The notes under the pieces are model-generated. The model was not told the DNA's origin, did no database searches, and saw nothing but the letters and a program-made list of their open reading frames with translations. Position numbers and translations under genes: made by a program. From the NCBI GenBank assembly GCA_032718475.1, contig JAUCBJ010004319.1:1-64000 (forward strand): DNA of 64,000 nt, written 5' to 3'. Position 1 is the first letter of the stretch. The number at the start of each line of letters is the position of its first letter. Source of the DNA: Nemertoderma westbladi. Taxonomy: Eukaryota > Xenacoelomorpha > Nemertodermatida > Nemertodermatidae. Of the stretch, positions 32,332 to 45,300 are shown in pieces.

Positions 32332-33272
32332 GTTTAATTATTTGGAATATCAGATTGCTGCTTGACTGTCAGACTGTTGCTTATTTCCTTGTTGGGTTTG
32401 TGCTGTGTGTGGTACCGGTAGGTGTAACTTGCTTGTATTCAGTATTTGCGATCTCAACTCGAATTATAAAACTAGCATCGAACTTAGTCACAATCTAGGA
32501 AAGGTTGCGGAATTGTGGGCATTAATACCCCCAAGGTTTCAATTCATGTCAGTATTAGGTTCAACTGTAAAAAAAAATACAGATCATTATAACTAATAAT
32601 AATATTATTAAGGATATTAAAGCTATTATAGACTACCACAACAGGGCAAGTAAAAATATTTAAAAAAATACAGTGGCATAAAAAGTATTTATAAAAGTTA
32701 AATTTAATTTAGTTTAAGTTTAATTTAGTTAAGTTTAATTTTAAAAGGTTTTTATATATGTATAGGTGGTTGGTATTTTATGGTTGTAGTATTGAAGGTG
32801 TTTCCAGATCCTAAGTTGTTTGGTATTAAATTTCCATTTATCTCACTTTTGTTGCCTTGATGTTCAACTTATTTTTTTACCCTTTTCCCCTTGATGGATT
32901 TGTACAAAACAATTTACTCGCTGGCCCACATGAGTCGCATTTATGCTTGTCTAAATTCACGTCATTTCGCACCGGCGGCAAAACAGACCCAATTACGAAT
33001 GTTTGGTCGTCATTTTTCAGAACTTATGGGTGGAATCTAGTATGTCTGTCTGTCTTAGATTTTAACGGATAGTCCGGCAGAGGAGCAAAAAGCGTTAACT
33101 CGAGAAATCTTGCTAAGGCGTTTTCAGATCTGTTTTGCTCATTAAATTATTTATAAAACCCTAACAAATATAATCCAGGTTCTCAGATTTAACATTGCGT
33201 TAGTTAGCATTACCAATTTTAATTTATTTATGAATAAGTAACAGGTAAGGCGAACATTAATTTTACTTTTAG
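32332..33272 (+). other. Intron 3, last part
   Basis: AT-rich with simple repeats of AAGTTTAATTTAGTT (about 32695-32740). No exon recognised. Confidence 0.5.
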
Positions 33273-33386
33273 CTTAGTGCAGTGGTCGAAGTGATACCAA
33301 CACCATGGCAACGATATAGTCTTCCTATTAACTATGGGTTTGGAGACATAACCCCTTGTATTCTCTCAGACGCTGAAACTGATGAG
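33273..33386 (+). CDS. NHS: NHS-like protein, exon 4
   Basis: Acceptor TTTTACTTTTAG, then 114 bp in phase 0, donor GATGAG/GTTGGC (a weak match). The piece reads VVEVIPTPWQRYSLP and ends DAETDE. NHS proteins have a comparable TPW block followed by an acidic stretch upstream of LPTPEE, which supports the call. In-frame continuation would stop at about 33416. The phases agree with exons 3 and 5. Confidence 0.55.
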
Positions 33387-33967
33387 GTTGGCTTGTCAAA
33401 CACCTTCTGTCTGTGATGGCTTTCATTTTTGACCTGCTTCGCTCTGCTTACATTAAATTGCTTTCATTTTTGGAAGTGCTCTAGAATGTCTCCCATTAAT
33501 TTGGCAGCATATTTCAACTTCCTTTCACCCCCCTTGACACTCAATACCCCGCAATAACTTTCGTTTTTCACACTTGTGTCCACGGGAAAGTTTCAGTTTA
33601 AATGTTATATTTTAAGTATTTAATTATTAACTTATACTTTATTTTATTTTCTAAAACTGAAGTTCGATATAGTTGTTGCTTTTTTATGTTAACCATAATC
33701 AACATTATTAGTGTTAGCTTAATGCGTTAATTATGTTGTTGAATTGCCAGATTGAGAGAGAATGCTTCTTTGTTGTAACTAATATAGCAACGTATTGCAC
33801 GTGTGTGCTATTGATTTTTTATTAGTGTCCGCTCCACTCCACATTGTCTGATTGGAATTCCTGCACTATTTTATTTTCCCGACATGGCCATTATTTTAGT
33901 GTTTAATGTTTATTCAATTTTGTTTTAAATATTTTATTAATTTCTTGTGAGGCATGATTGATAGGGT

Positions 33968-34165
33968 GGGGGGGGGGGGGGGGGGGGGGTATTTGACACA
34001 AATTTCATCTGGGCAAATCAAATATGATAATTATCCATATGGGAAAGGAACAGGTTACTGTTAAATTTTTTTTATAATCACCTGGCTGCCTCGCATTTAT
34101 TTTCCTGGGTAATTGAATGTTTAACTGCGTCGCCCCCCCGCCCCCCTCCCCCCCCCCCTCCCCCA
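33968..34165. mobile_element. Poly-G/poly-C-ended module, diverged copy 4
   Basis: Starts with 22 G (33968-33989), ends with an interrupted C tract (34133-34165). Internally it shares ACACAAATTTCATCTGGGC, GGGAAAGGAACAGGTTACTG and AACTGCGTCG with the modules in the first foldback, in the same order. Its presence 20 kb from the foldback shows that the module moves by itself. Confidence 0.6.
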
Positions 34166-34959
34166 CCTTTATGTTAAACTTTGCAACTGCATCGTTGTGG
34201 TAGTTTAGTTACTAACTCGTGAATTGTATCAAAGACCCACTCATCGGTTGTGTTTCTGTTCGCATTAAAGTACTTTATTTGCTTTCCATATAGCTATTAT
34301 AGCAGCTGCCACATTCATTATCGTATGCTATCAATCTTAGCTTATACCGAAAATATTGATGTTAACAATTTAGCTTTAATTGAACTAACTGCGTTCTACT
34401 AGTTTACTGAGTACAACCACATACTGTGGCAACCATGATAGTGAGTGAGTCTTACTTAATAAATAATTCCTCGACCATGTCACTGTTCTTAGAAGCATTA
34501 TTACAATGATATGTGACTCAGACCAAACCAAATGACCTTATAGAAGATAAGCTTTGGTGGATTGAATAATCACACGTTGGCCGAAATATCGCAACGACTT
34601 GGTTTATTTTATTAGCCTCACTTCTTACCTCAATAGATATAATTGCAATAAAGTTCCAGTCCAAAACTCTGGCGAATATTTATTAAACTGATATTTGTTG
34701 TAACAACACCTAATAAATTGATATCATATTATCGCCGCCTATGGTATGCATTAGTGTTAGCGAAACCTATTACACCATCGTCATACCTACAGGCATCATA
34801 AACCAAAATATTGAAAAGTATGATACAATTTTACAGAGATACAGCTGCAACATAGATAGCTCTCCTCCCCACACTCTTGTAAGCCGAGGTACTAAGTATT
34901 ATTATGCAACGATATATAACGCCACCTTGTGTTTCATGTATGCATTTGTTACTGATTAG

Positions 34960-35139
34960 GCTGTTTCGCTGACTCCCCGCGCCTTCCGAACCAACCAATC
35001 CCTCTGCGGTCTCAACAACCGTCGAGATTCAATCCGAATCCACCCAACGATGTCCGAGATAGACACCCAGACCAACACAACTGACTGCCCTCTACCCACC
35101 CCCGAGGAAGTAATACGTAGACAGGCTGCTCCCTCCAAG
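34960..35139 (+). CDS. NHS: NHS-like protein, exon 5 (LPTPEE block)
   Basis: Acceptor CTGATTAG, donor TCCAAG/GTTAGT, phase 0 to phase 0 (60 codons). The end DTQTNTTDCPLPTPEEVIRR is the clearest family hallmark: vertebrate NHS and NHSL proteins have a QTN...LPTPEE block at the corresponding place. With exon 6 this anchors the whole gene to the NHS/GUK-holder family, implicated in actin organisation through WAVE/Abi and in junction scaffolding. Confidence 0.85.
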
Positions 35140-35247
35140 GTTAGTTCCAATACCCTCATTATCGTTTTTTTCTTTCTATGTTGTTATATATATTTTTTTT
35201 ATGTCACGTATTTCCTCATTTAACTTTATAATTTATTACTTTATCAG

Positions 35248-35455
35248 CTTGTAGAGATCGATATTTCCGGGCAGCCGTTCCAACGTTTACATTCGTATCG
35301 CCGGTCGCTTACCTTCGTGCCGGGGTCAATGACCGCGGCGAATCCCGTCAGTCGTCGCCGACGCCGTCGTCTCAGACCCGAAGCCGTCGCTTTGGCAACC
35401 CCGGAGTCGGGGCTTAGCAGCTCCGTGGAGAGCGAGATCCATTCCGTTACCTCCG
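35248..35455 (+). CDS. NHS: NHS-like protein, exon 6 (post-LPTPEE conserved block)
   Basis: Acceptor TTATCAG, donor TCCG/GTGAGT, phase 0 in and phase 1 out (208 bp). It encodes VEIDISGQPFQRLHSYRRSL, which parallels the I-N-V/I-T-G-x-x-F-D-R-x-x-S-x-R-x-S-L stretch of vertebrate NHS proteins. It is followed by a cluster of seven arginines (SRRRRRRRLRP) where vertebrates have the basic KVKRRK segment. This may be a nuclear localisation signal. Confidence 0.85.
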
Positions 35456-35534
35456 GTGAGTCTGTATTTTTATTTACTTTTGCTTTTATGTAATTTAGTT
35501 TTAGTATCAGGTTCTAATAAATAGTTAACTGTTG

Positions 35535-35715
35535 CATTGAGTACACATCGCCATCGAGGTCGTGGGTTCGATCCCTGCATTTGCCCCGACTACCTTAGAA
35601 TTTGGGACCAATGTGGTTTTCCTATGGGGGAGTATAAATAGTTCTTGGGAGGCCGCACCGAACCAAATAGTCACACTTTGTGTAATTAATCCCTGGCATA
35701 ACGGCAGAAAAAAAC
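35535..35715 (+). mobile_element. tRNA-derived SINE copy in intron 6
   Basis: It contains GGTCGTGGGTTCGATCCCTG (B box) and then TATGGGGGAGTATAAATAG and GTAATTAATCCCTGGCATAA, corresponding to the copy at 16215-16490. The A-box half is degraded. Confidence 0.6.
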
Positions 35716-36176
35716 TTTAATTTTAACTATAACGCCGGTTGTGATTGGCTAATATTGATTTGTGGACAAAAATATAATGACGATGTGTTGTTATTCATTG
35801 CTCAGCAGTGATTGGCTATCATTTCAAGATATATTCTAATGATTGAGTAATCAATGGATGTAATCTGTTAGTTTTAGTAGTGAACAGAAAACTACCGATG
35901 GCTTTTGACTGGGCGATTTGTAGTCGCGTTGAAGTGCATTTTGAGTTTGTAATTATATCACTGGCTTATGGGGCAATTATTTTATTTATTCTTATGGACT
36001 GATACATATTTAGACTAGTACTGAACACTGAAATTTTACTGAATAATTTTTTGTTTTAATTACAGTTTCAGTTTCATAAATAATTTTAGTCATACGTTTT
36101 TGATTTTAGTTTAATTTCAGATTTAGTGTTCAGCTTTACTTCCGACTCAACTCTAATATAAACTTCATCCTTTCAG

Positions 36177-36393
36177 GAACTCCTGTCAGTCGTCGATCCA
36201 TCTCGGATTCCCCATCCGGGATCGCTCGGTTACGCTCCAACTCTGACGTCACCACTTACGTCACAACGCCGACCGGTCACGGGGGCGGCGACGCCGGAAG
36301 TCGTAGTCGGTTGAAACGCTTCCGGAACTCTTGGAGGAAATCCTTTACGAACGAGTCGGAATCACAGGGGACAGACTCGGATACCTCAAGCAG
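36177..36393 (+). CDS. NHS: NHS-like protein, exon 7; its 3' end is unit zero of the splice-donor array
   Basis: Acceptor TCCTTTCAG, phase 1 in and phase 2 out (217 bp), donor AGCAG/GTGAGT. It encodes a Ser/Arg-rich segment (SRRSISDSPSGIARLRSNSD, RLKRFRNSWRKSF) ending ESESQGTDSDTSS. The last 43 coding bases (36351-36393) are homologous to the repeat that fills the next 9 kb, but with ACGAGT where the repeats have GTGAGT. Reading through the donor gives AGG TGA, an immediate stop, so only the first donor preserves the protein. Confidence 0.8.
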
Positions 36394-39300
36394 GTGAGTC
36401 GGAATCACGGGGGACAGACTCGGATACTTCAAGCAGGTGAGTCGGAATCACGGGGGACAGACTCGGATACTTCTATAAGGTGAGTCGAAATCACGGGGGG
36501 ACAGACTCAGATACTTCAAGCAGGTGAGTCGGAATCACGGGGGGACAGACTCGGATACTTTCAGCAGGTGAGTCGGAATCACGGGGGGACAGACTCGGAT
36601 ACTTTCAGCAGGTGAGTCGGAATCACGGGGGGACAGACTCGGATACTTCTATTAGGTGAGTCGGAATCACGGGGGGACAGACTCGGATACTTCTATTAGG
36701 TGAGTCGGAATCACGGGGGGACAGACTCGGATACTTCTATTAGGTGAGTCGGAATCACGGGGGGACAGACTCGGATACTTTAAGCAGGTGAGTCGGAATC
36801 ACGGGGGAAAGACTCGGATACTTATATTAGGTGAGTCGGAATCACGGGGGGACAGACTCGGATACTTTAAGCAGGTGAGTCGGAATCACGGGGGAAAGAC
36901 TCGGATACTTATATTAGGTGAGTCGGAATCACGGGGGGAAAGACTCGGATACTTATATTAGGTGAGTCGGAATCACGGGGGGACAGACTCGGATACTTTA
37001 AGCAGGTGAGTCGGAATCACGGGGGAAAGACTCGGATACTTATATTAGGTGAGTCGGAATCACGGGGGGACAGACTCGGATACTTCTATTAGGTGAGTCG
37101 GAATCACGGGGGGAAAGACTCGGATACTTATATTAGGTGAGTCGGAATCACGGGGGGACAGACTCGGATACTTCTATTAGGTGAGTCGGAATCACGGGGG
37201 GAAAGACTCGGATACTTCTATTAGGTGAGTCGGAATCACGGGGGGAAAGACTCGGATACTTATATTAGGTGAGTCGGAATCACGGGGGGACAGACTCGGA
37301 TACCTCAAGCAGGTGAGTCGGAATCACGGGGGACAGACTCGGATACTTCAAGCAGGTGAGTCGGAATCACGGGGGACAGACTCGGATACTTCTATAAGGT
37401 GAGTCGAAATCACGGGGGGACAGACTCAGATACTTCAAGCAGGTGAGTCGGAATCACGGGGGGACAGACTCGGATACTTTCAGCAGGTGAGTCGGAATCA
37501 CGGGGGGACAGACTCGGATACTTTCAGCAGGTGAGTCGGAATCACGGGGGGACAGACTCGGATACTTCTATTAGGTGAGTCGGAATCACGGGGGGACAGA
37601 CTCGGATACTTCTATTAGGTGAGTCGGAATCACGGGGGGACAGACTCGGATACTTCTATTAGGTGAGTCGGAATCACGGGGGGACAGACTCGGATACTTT
37701 AAGCAGGTGAGTCGGAATCACGGGGGAAAGACTCGGATACTTATATTAGGTGAGTCGGAATCACGGGGGGACAGACTCGGATACTTTAAGCAGGTGAGTC
37801 GGAATCACGGGGGAAAGACTCGGATACTTATATTAGGTGAGTCGGAATCACGGGGGGAAAGACTCGGATACTTATATTAGGTGAGTCGGAATCACGGGGG
37901 GACAGACTCGGATACTTTAAGCAGGTGAGTCGGAATCACGGGGGAAAGACTCGGATACTTATATTAGGTGAGTCGGAATCACGGGGGGACAGACTCGGAT
38001 ACTTCTATTAGGTGAGTCGGAATCACGGGGGGAAAGACTCGGATACTTATATTAGGTGAGTCGGAATCACGGGGGGACAGACTCGGATACTTCTATTAGG
38101 TGAGTCGGAATCACGGGGGGAAAGACTCGGATACTTCTATTAGGTGAGTCGGAATCACGGGGGGAAAGACTCGGATACTTCTATTAGGTGAGTCGGAATC
38201 ACGGGGGGAAAGACTCGGATACTTATATTAGGTGAGTCGGAATCACGGGGGGACAGACTCGGATACTTCTATTAGGTGAGTCGGAATCACGGGGGGAAAG
38301 ACTCGGATACTTCTATTAGGTGAGTCGGAATCACGGGGGGAAAGACTCGGATACTTATATTAGGTGAGTCGGAATCACGGGGGGACAGACTCGGATACTT
38401 TAAGCAGGTGAGTCGGAATCACGGGGGAAAGACTCGGATACTTCTATTAGGTGAGTCGGAATCACGGGGGGAAAGACTCGGATACTTATATTAGGTGAGT
38501 CGGAATCACGGGGGGACAGACTCGGATACTTTAAGCAGGTGAGTCGGAATCACGGGGGGACAGACTCGGATACTTCGAGCAGGTGAGTCGGAATCACGGG
38601 GGGACAGACTCGGATACTTTAAGCAGGTGAGTCGGAATCACGGGGGGAAAGACTCGGATACTTATATTAGGTGAGTCGGAATCACGGGGGGACAGACTCG
38701 GATACTTTAAGCAGGTGAGTCGGAATCACGGGGGAAAGACTCGGATACTTATATTAGGTGAGTCGGAATCACGGGGGGACAGACTCGGATACTTCTATTA
38801 GGTGAGTCGGAATCACGGGGGGAAAGACTCGGATACTTATATTAGGTGAGTCGGAATCACGGGGGGACAGACTCGGATACTTCTATTAGGTGAGTCGGAA
38901 TCACGGGGGGAAAGACTCGGATACTTCTATTAGGTGAGTCGGAATCACGGGGGGAAAGACTCGGATACTTATATTAGGTGAGTCGGAATCACGGGGGGAC
39001 AGACTCGGATACTTTAAGCAGGTGAGTCGGAATCACGGGGGGACAGACTCGGATACTTCGAGCAGGTGAGTCGGAATCACGGGGGGACAGACTCGGATAC
39101 TTCGAGCAGGTGAGTCGGAATCACGGGGGGACAGACTCGGATACTTATATTAGGTGAGTCGGAATCACGGGGGGACAGACTCGGATACTTTAAGCAGGTG
39201 AGTCGGAATCACGGGGGGACAGACTCGGATACTTCTATTAGGTGAGTCGGAATCACGGGGGGACAGACTCGGATACTTTAAGCAGGTGAGTCGGAATCAC

Positions 39301-42300
39301 GGGGGGACAGACTCGGATACTTCTATTAGGTGAGTCGGAATCACGGGGGGACAGACTCGGATACTTCTAAGCAGGTGAGTCGGAATCACGGGGGGACAGA
39401 CTCGGATACTTCTATTAGGTGAGTCGGAATCACGGGGGGACAGACTCGGATACTTTAAGCAGGTGAGTCGGAATCACGGGGGGACAGACTCGGATACTTC
39501 TATTAGGTGAGTCGGAATCACGGGGGGACAGACTCGGATACTTCTATTAGGTGAGTCGGAATCACGGGGGGACAGACTCGGATACTTTAAGCAGGTGAGT
39601 CGGAATCACGGGGGGACAGACTCGGATACTTCTATTAGGTGAGTCGGAATCACGGGGGGACAGACTCGGATACTTCTATTAGGTGAGTCGGAATCACGGG
39701 GGGACAGACTCGGATACTTCTATTAGGTGAGTCGGAATCACGGGGGGACAGACTCGGATACTTCTATTAGGTGAGTCGGAATCACGGGGGGACAGACTCG
39801 GATACTTCTATTAGGTGAGTCGGAATCACGGGGGGACAGACTCGGATACTTCTATTAGGTGAGTCGGAATCACGGGGGGACAGACTCGGATACTTTAAGC
39901 AGGTGAGTCGGAATCACGGGGGGACAGACTCGGATACTTCTATTAGGTGAGTCGGAATTACGGGGGGACAGACTCGGATACTTCTATTAGGTGAGTCGGA
40001 ATCACGGGGGACAGACTCGGATACTTATATTAGGTGAGTCGGAATCACGGGGGGACAGACTCGGATACTTCTATTAGGTGAGTCGGAATCACGGGGGACA
40101 GACTCGGATACTTCTATTAGGTGAGTCGGAATCACGGGGGGACAGACTCGGATACTTATATTAGGTGAGTCGGAATCACGGGGGGACAGACTCGGATACT
40201 TATATTAGGTGAGTCGGAATCACGGGGGACAGACTCGGATACTTCTATTAGGTGAGTCGGAATCACGGGGGGACAGACTCGGATACTTTAAGCAGGTGAG
40301 TCGGAATCACGGGGGGACAGACTCGGATACTTCTATTAGGTGAGTCGGAATCACGGGGGGACAGACTCGGATACTTCTATTAGGTGAGTCGGAATCACGG
40401 GGGACAGACTCGGATACTTCTATTAGGTGAGTCGGAATCACGGGGGGACAGACTCGGATACTTTAAGCAGGTGAGTCGGAATCACGGGGGGACAGACTCG
40501 GATACTTATATTAGGTGAGTCGGAATCACGGGGGGACAGACTCGGATACTTCTATTAGGTGAGTCGGAATCACGGGGGGACAGACTCGGATACTTATATT
40601 AGGTGAGTCGGAATCACGGGGGGACAGACTCGGATACTTCTATTAGGTGAGTCGGAATCACGGGGGGACAGACTCGGATACTTCTATTAGGTGAGTCGGA
40701 ATCACGGGGGGACAGACTCGGATACTTATATTAGGTGAGTCGGAATCACGGGGGGACAGACTCGGATACTTATATTAGGTGAGTCGGAATCACGGGGGGA
40801 CAGACTCGGATACTTTAAGCAGGTGAGTCGGAATCACGGGGGGACAGACTCGGATACTTTAAGCAGGTGAGTCGGAATCACGGGGGGACAGACTCGGATA
40901 CTTCTATTAGGTGAGTCGGAATCACGGGGGGACAGACTCGGATACTTCTATTAGGTGAGTCGGAATCACGGGGGGACAGACTCGGATACTTCTATTAGGT
41001 GAGTCGGAATCACGGGGGGACAGACTCGGATACTTATATTAGGTGAGTCGGAATCACGGGGGGACAGACTCGGATACTTCTATTAGGTGAGTCGGAATCA
41101 CGGGGGGACAGACTCGGATACTTATATTAGGTGAGTCGGAATCACGGGGGGACAGACTCGGATACTTATATTAGGTGAGTCGGAATCACGGGGGGACAGA
41201 CTCGGATACTTCTAAGCAGGTGAGTCGGAATCACGGGGGGACAGACTCGGATACTTATATTAGGTGAGTCGGAATCACGGGGGGACAGACTCGGATACTT
41301 ATATTAGGTGAGTCGGAATCACGGGGGGACAGACTCGGATACTTTAAGCAGGTGAGTCGGAATCACGGGGGGACAGACTCGGATACTTATATTAGGTGAG
41401 TCGGAATCACGGGGGGACAGACTCGGATACTTTAAGCAGGTGAGTCGGAATCACGGGGGGACAGACTCGGATACTTATATTAGGTGAGTCGGAATTACGG
41501 GGGGACAGACTCGGATACTTCTATTAGGTGAGTCGGAATCACGGGGGGACAGACTCGGATACTTATATTAGGTGAGTCGGAATCACGGGGGGACAGACTC
41601 GGATACTTCTATTAGGTGAGTCGGAATCACGGGGGGACAGACTCGGATACTTATATTAGGTGAGTCGGAATCACGGGGGGACAGACTCGGATACTTCTAT
41701 TAGGTGAGTCGGAATCACGGGGACAGACTCGGATACTTCTATTAGGTGAGTCGGAATCACGGGGGGACAGACTCGGATACTTATATTAGGTGAGTCGGAA
41801 TCACGGGGGGACAGACTCGGATACTTATATTAGGTGAGTCGGAATCACGGGGGGACAGACTCGGATACTTTAAGCAGGTGAGTCGGAATCACGGGGGGAC
41901 AGACTCGGATACTTCTATTAGGTGAGTCGGAATCACGGGGGGACAGACTCGGATACTTATATTAGGTGAGTCGGAATCACGGGGGGACAGACTCGGATAC
42001 TTATATTAGGTGAGTCGGAATCACGGGGGGACAGACTCGGATACTTTAAGCAGGTGAGTCGGAATCACGGGGGGACAGACTCGGATACTTATATTAGGTG
42101 AGTCGGAATCACGGGGGGACAGACTCGGATACTTTAAGCAGGTGAGTCGGAATCACGGGGGGACAGACTCGGATACTTATATTAGGTGAGTCGGAATTAC
42201 GGGGGGACAGACTCGGATACTTCTATTAGGTGAGTCGGAATCACGGGGGGACAGACTCGGATACTTATATTAGGTGAGTCGGAATCACGGGGGGACAGAC

Positions 42301-45300
42301 TCGGATACTTCTATTAGGTGAGTCGGAATCACGGGGACAGACTCGGATACTTCTATTAGGTGAGTCGGAATCACGGGGGGACAGACTCGGATACTTATAT
42401 TAGGTGAGTCGGAATCACGGGGGGACAGACTCGGATACTTATATTAGGTGAGTCGGAATCACGGGGGGACAGACTCGGATACTTTAAGCAGGTGAGTCGG
42501 AATCACGGGGGGACAGACTCGGATACTTATATTAGGTGAGTCGGAATCACGGGGGGACAGACTCGGATACTTTAAGCAGGTGAGTCGGAATCACGGGGGG
42601 ACAGACTCGGATACTTATATTAGGTGAGTCGGAATCACGGGGGACAGACTCGGATACTTCTATTAGGTGAGTCGGAATCACGGGGGGACAGACTCGGATA
42701 CTTTAAGCAGGTGAGTCGGAATCACGGGGGGACAGACTCGGATACTTCTATTAGGTGAGTCGGAATCACGGGGGGACAGACTCGGATACTTCTATTAGGT
42801 GAGTCGGAATCACGGGGGACAGACTCGGATACTTCTATTAGGTGAGTCGGAATCACGGGGGGACAGACTCGGATACTTCTAAGCAGGTGAGTCGGAATCA
42901 CGGGGGGACAGACTCGGATACTTATATTAGGTGAGTCGGAATCACGGGGGGACAGACTCGGATACTTCTATTAGGTGAGTCGGAATCACGGGGGGACAGA
43001 CTCGGATACTTATATTAGGTGAGTCGGAATCACGGGGGGACAGACTCGGATACTTCTATTAGGTGAGTCGGAATCACGGGGGGACAGACTCGGATACTTC
43101 TATTAGGTGAGTCGGAATCACGGGGGGACAGACTCGGATACTTATATTAGGTGAGTCGGAATCACGGGGGGACAGACTCGGATACTTATATTAGGTGAGT
43201 CGGAATCACGGGGGGACAGACTCGGATACTTTAAGCAGGTGAGTCGGAATCACGGGGGGACAGACTCGGATACTTATATTAGGTGAGTCGGAATCACGGG
43301 GGGACAGACTCGGATACTTCTATTAGGTGAGTCGGAATCACGGGGGACAGACTCGGATACTTCTATTAGGTGAGTCGGAATCACGGGGGGACAGACTCGG
43401 ATACTTATATTAGGTGAGTCGGAATCACGGGGGGACAGACTCGGATACTTCTATTAGGTGAGTCGGAATCACGGGGGGACAGACTCGGATACTTATATTA
43501 GGTGAGTCGGAATCACGGGGGGACAGACTCGGATACTTATATTAGGTGAGTCGGAATCACGGGGGGACAGACTCGGATACTTATATTAGGTGAGTCGGAA
43601 TCACGGGGGGACAGACTCGGATACTTATATTAGGTGAGTCGGAATCACGGGGGGACAGACTCGGATACTTCTATTAGGTGAGTCGGAATCACGGGGGGAC
43701 AGACTCGGATACTTCTATTAGGTGAGTCGGAATCACGGGGGGACAGACTCGGATACTTATATTAGGTGAGTCGGAATCACGGGGGGACAGACTCGGATAC
43801 TTTAAGCAGGTGAGTCGGAATCACGGGGGGACAGACTCGGATACTTATATTAGGTGAGTCGGAATTACGGGGGGACAGACTCGGATACTTCTATTAGGTG
43901 AGTCGGAATCACGGGGGGACAGACTCGGATACTTATATTAGGTGAGTCGGAATCACGGGGGGACAGACTCGGATACTTCTATTAGGTGAGTCGGAATCAC
44001 GGGGGACAGACTCGGATACTTCTATTAGGTGAGTCGGAATCACGGGGGGACAGACTCGGATACTTCTATTAGGTGAGTCGGAATCACGGGGGGACAGACT
44101 CGGATACTTATATTAGGTGAGTCGGAATCACGGGGGGACAGACTCGGATACTTATATTAGGTGAGTCGGAATTACGGGGGGACAGACTCGGATACTTTAA
44201 GCAGGTGAGTCGGAATCACGGGGGGACAGACTCGGATACTTCTATTAGGTGAGTCGGAATCACGGGGGGACAGACTCGGATACTTATATTAGGTGAGTCG
44301 GAATCACGGGGGGACAGACTCGGATACTTATATTAGGTGAGTCGGAATTACGGGGGGACAGACTCGGATACTTATATTAGGTGAGTCGGAATCACGGGGG
44401 GACAGACTCGGATACTTCTATTAGGTGAGTCGGAATCACGGGGGGACAGACTCGGATACTTCTATTAGGTGAGTCGGAATTACGGGGGGACAGACTCGGA
44501 TACTTCTATTAGGTGAGTCGGAATCACGGGGGGACAGACTCGGATACTTCTATTAGGTGAGTCGGAATTACGGGGGGACAGACTCGGATACTTCTATTAG
44601 GTGAGTCGGAATCACGGGGGGACAGATTCGGATACTTATATTAGGTGAGTCGGAATTACGGGGGGACAGACTCGGATACTTATATTAGGTGAGTCGGAAT
44701 CACGGGGGGACAGACTCGGATACTTCTATTAGGTGAGTCGGAATCACGGGGGGACAGACTCGGATACTTCTATTAGGTGAGTCGGAATTACGGGGGGACA
44801 GACTCGGATACTTCTATTAGGTGAGTCGGAATCACGGGGGGACAGACTCGGATACTTCTATTAGGTGAGTCGGAATTACGGGGGGACAGACTCGGATACT
44901 TCTATTAGGTGAGTCGGAATCACGGGGGGGCAGACTCGGATACTTCTATTAGGTGAGTCGGAATTACGGGGGGACAGACTCGGATACTTCTATTAGGTGA
45001 GTCGGAATCACGGGGGGGCAGACTCGGATACTTCTATTAGGTGAGTCGGAATTACGGGGGGACAGACTCGGATACTTCTATTAGGTGAGTCGGAATCACG
45101 GGGGGGCAGACTCGGATACTTCTATTAGGTGAGTCGGAATTACGGGGGGACAGACTCGGATACTTCTATTAGGTGAGTCGGAATTACGGGGGGACAGACT
45201 CGGATACTTCTATTAGGTGAGTCGGAATTACGGGGGGACAGACTCGGATACTTCTATTAGGTGAGTCGGAATTACGGGGGGACAGACTCGGATACTTCTA

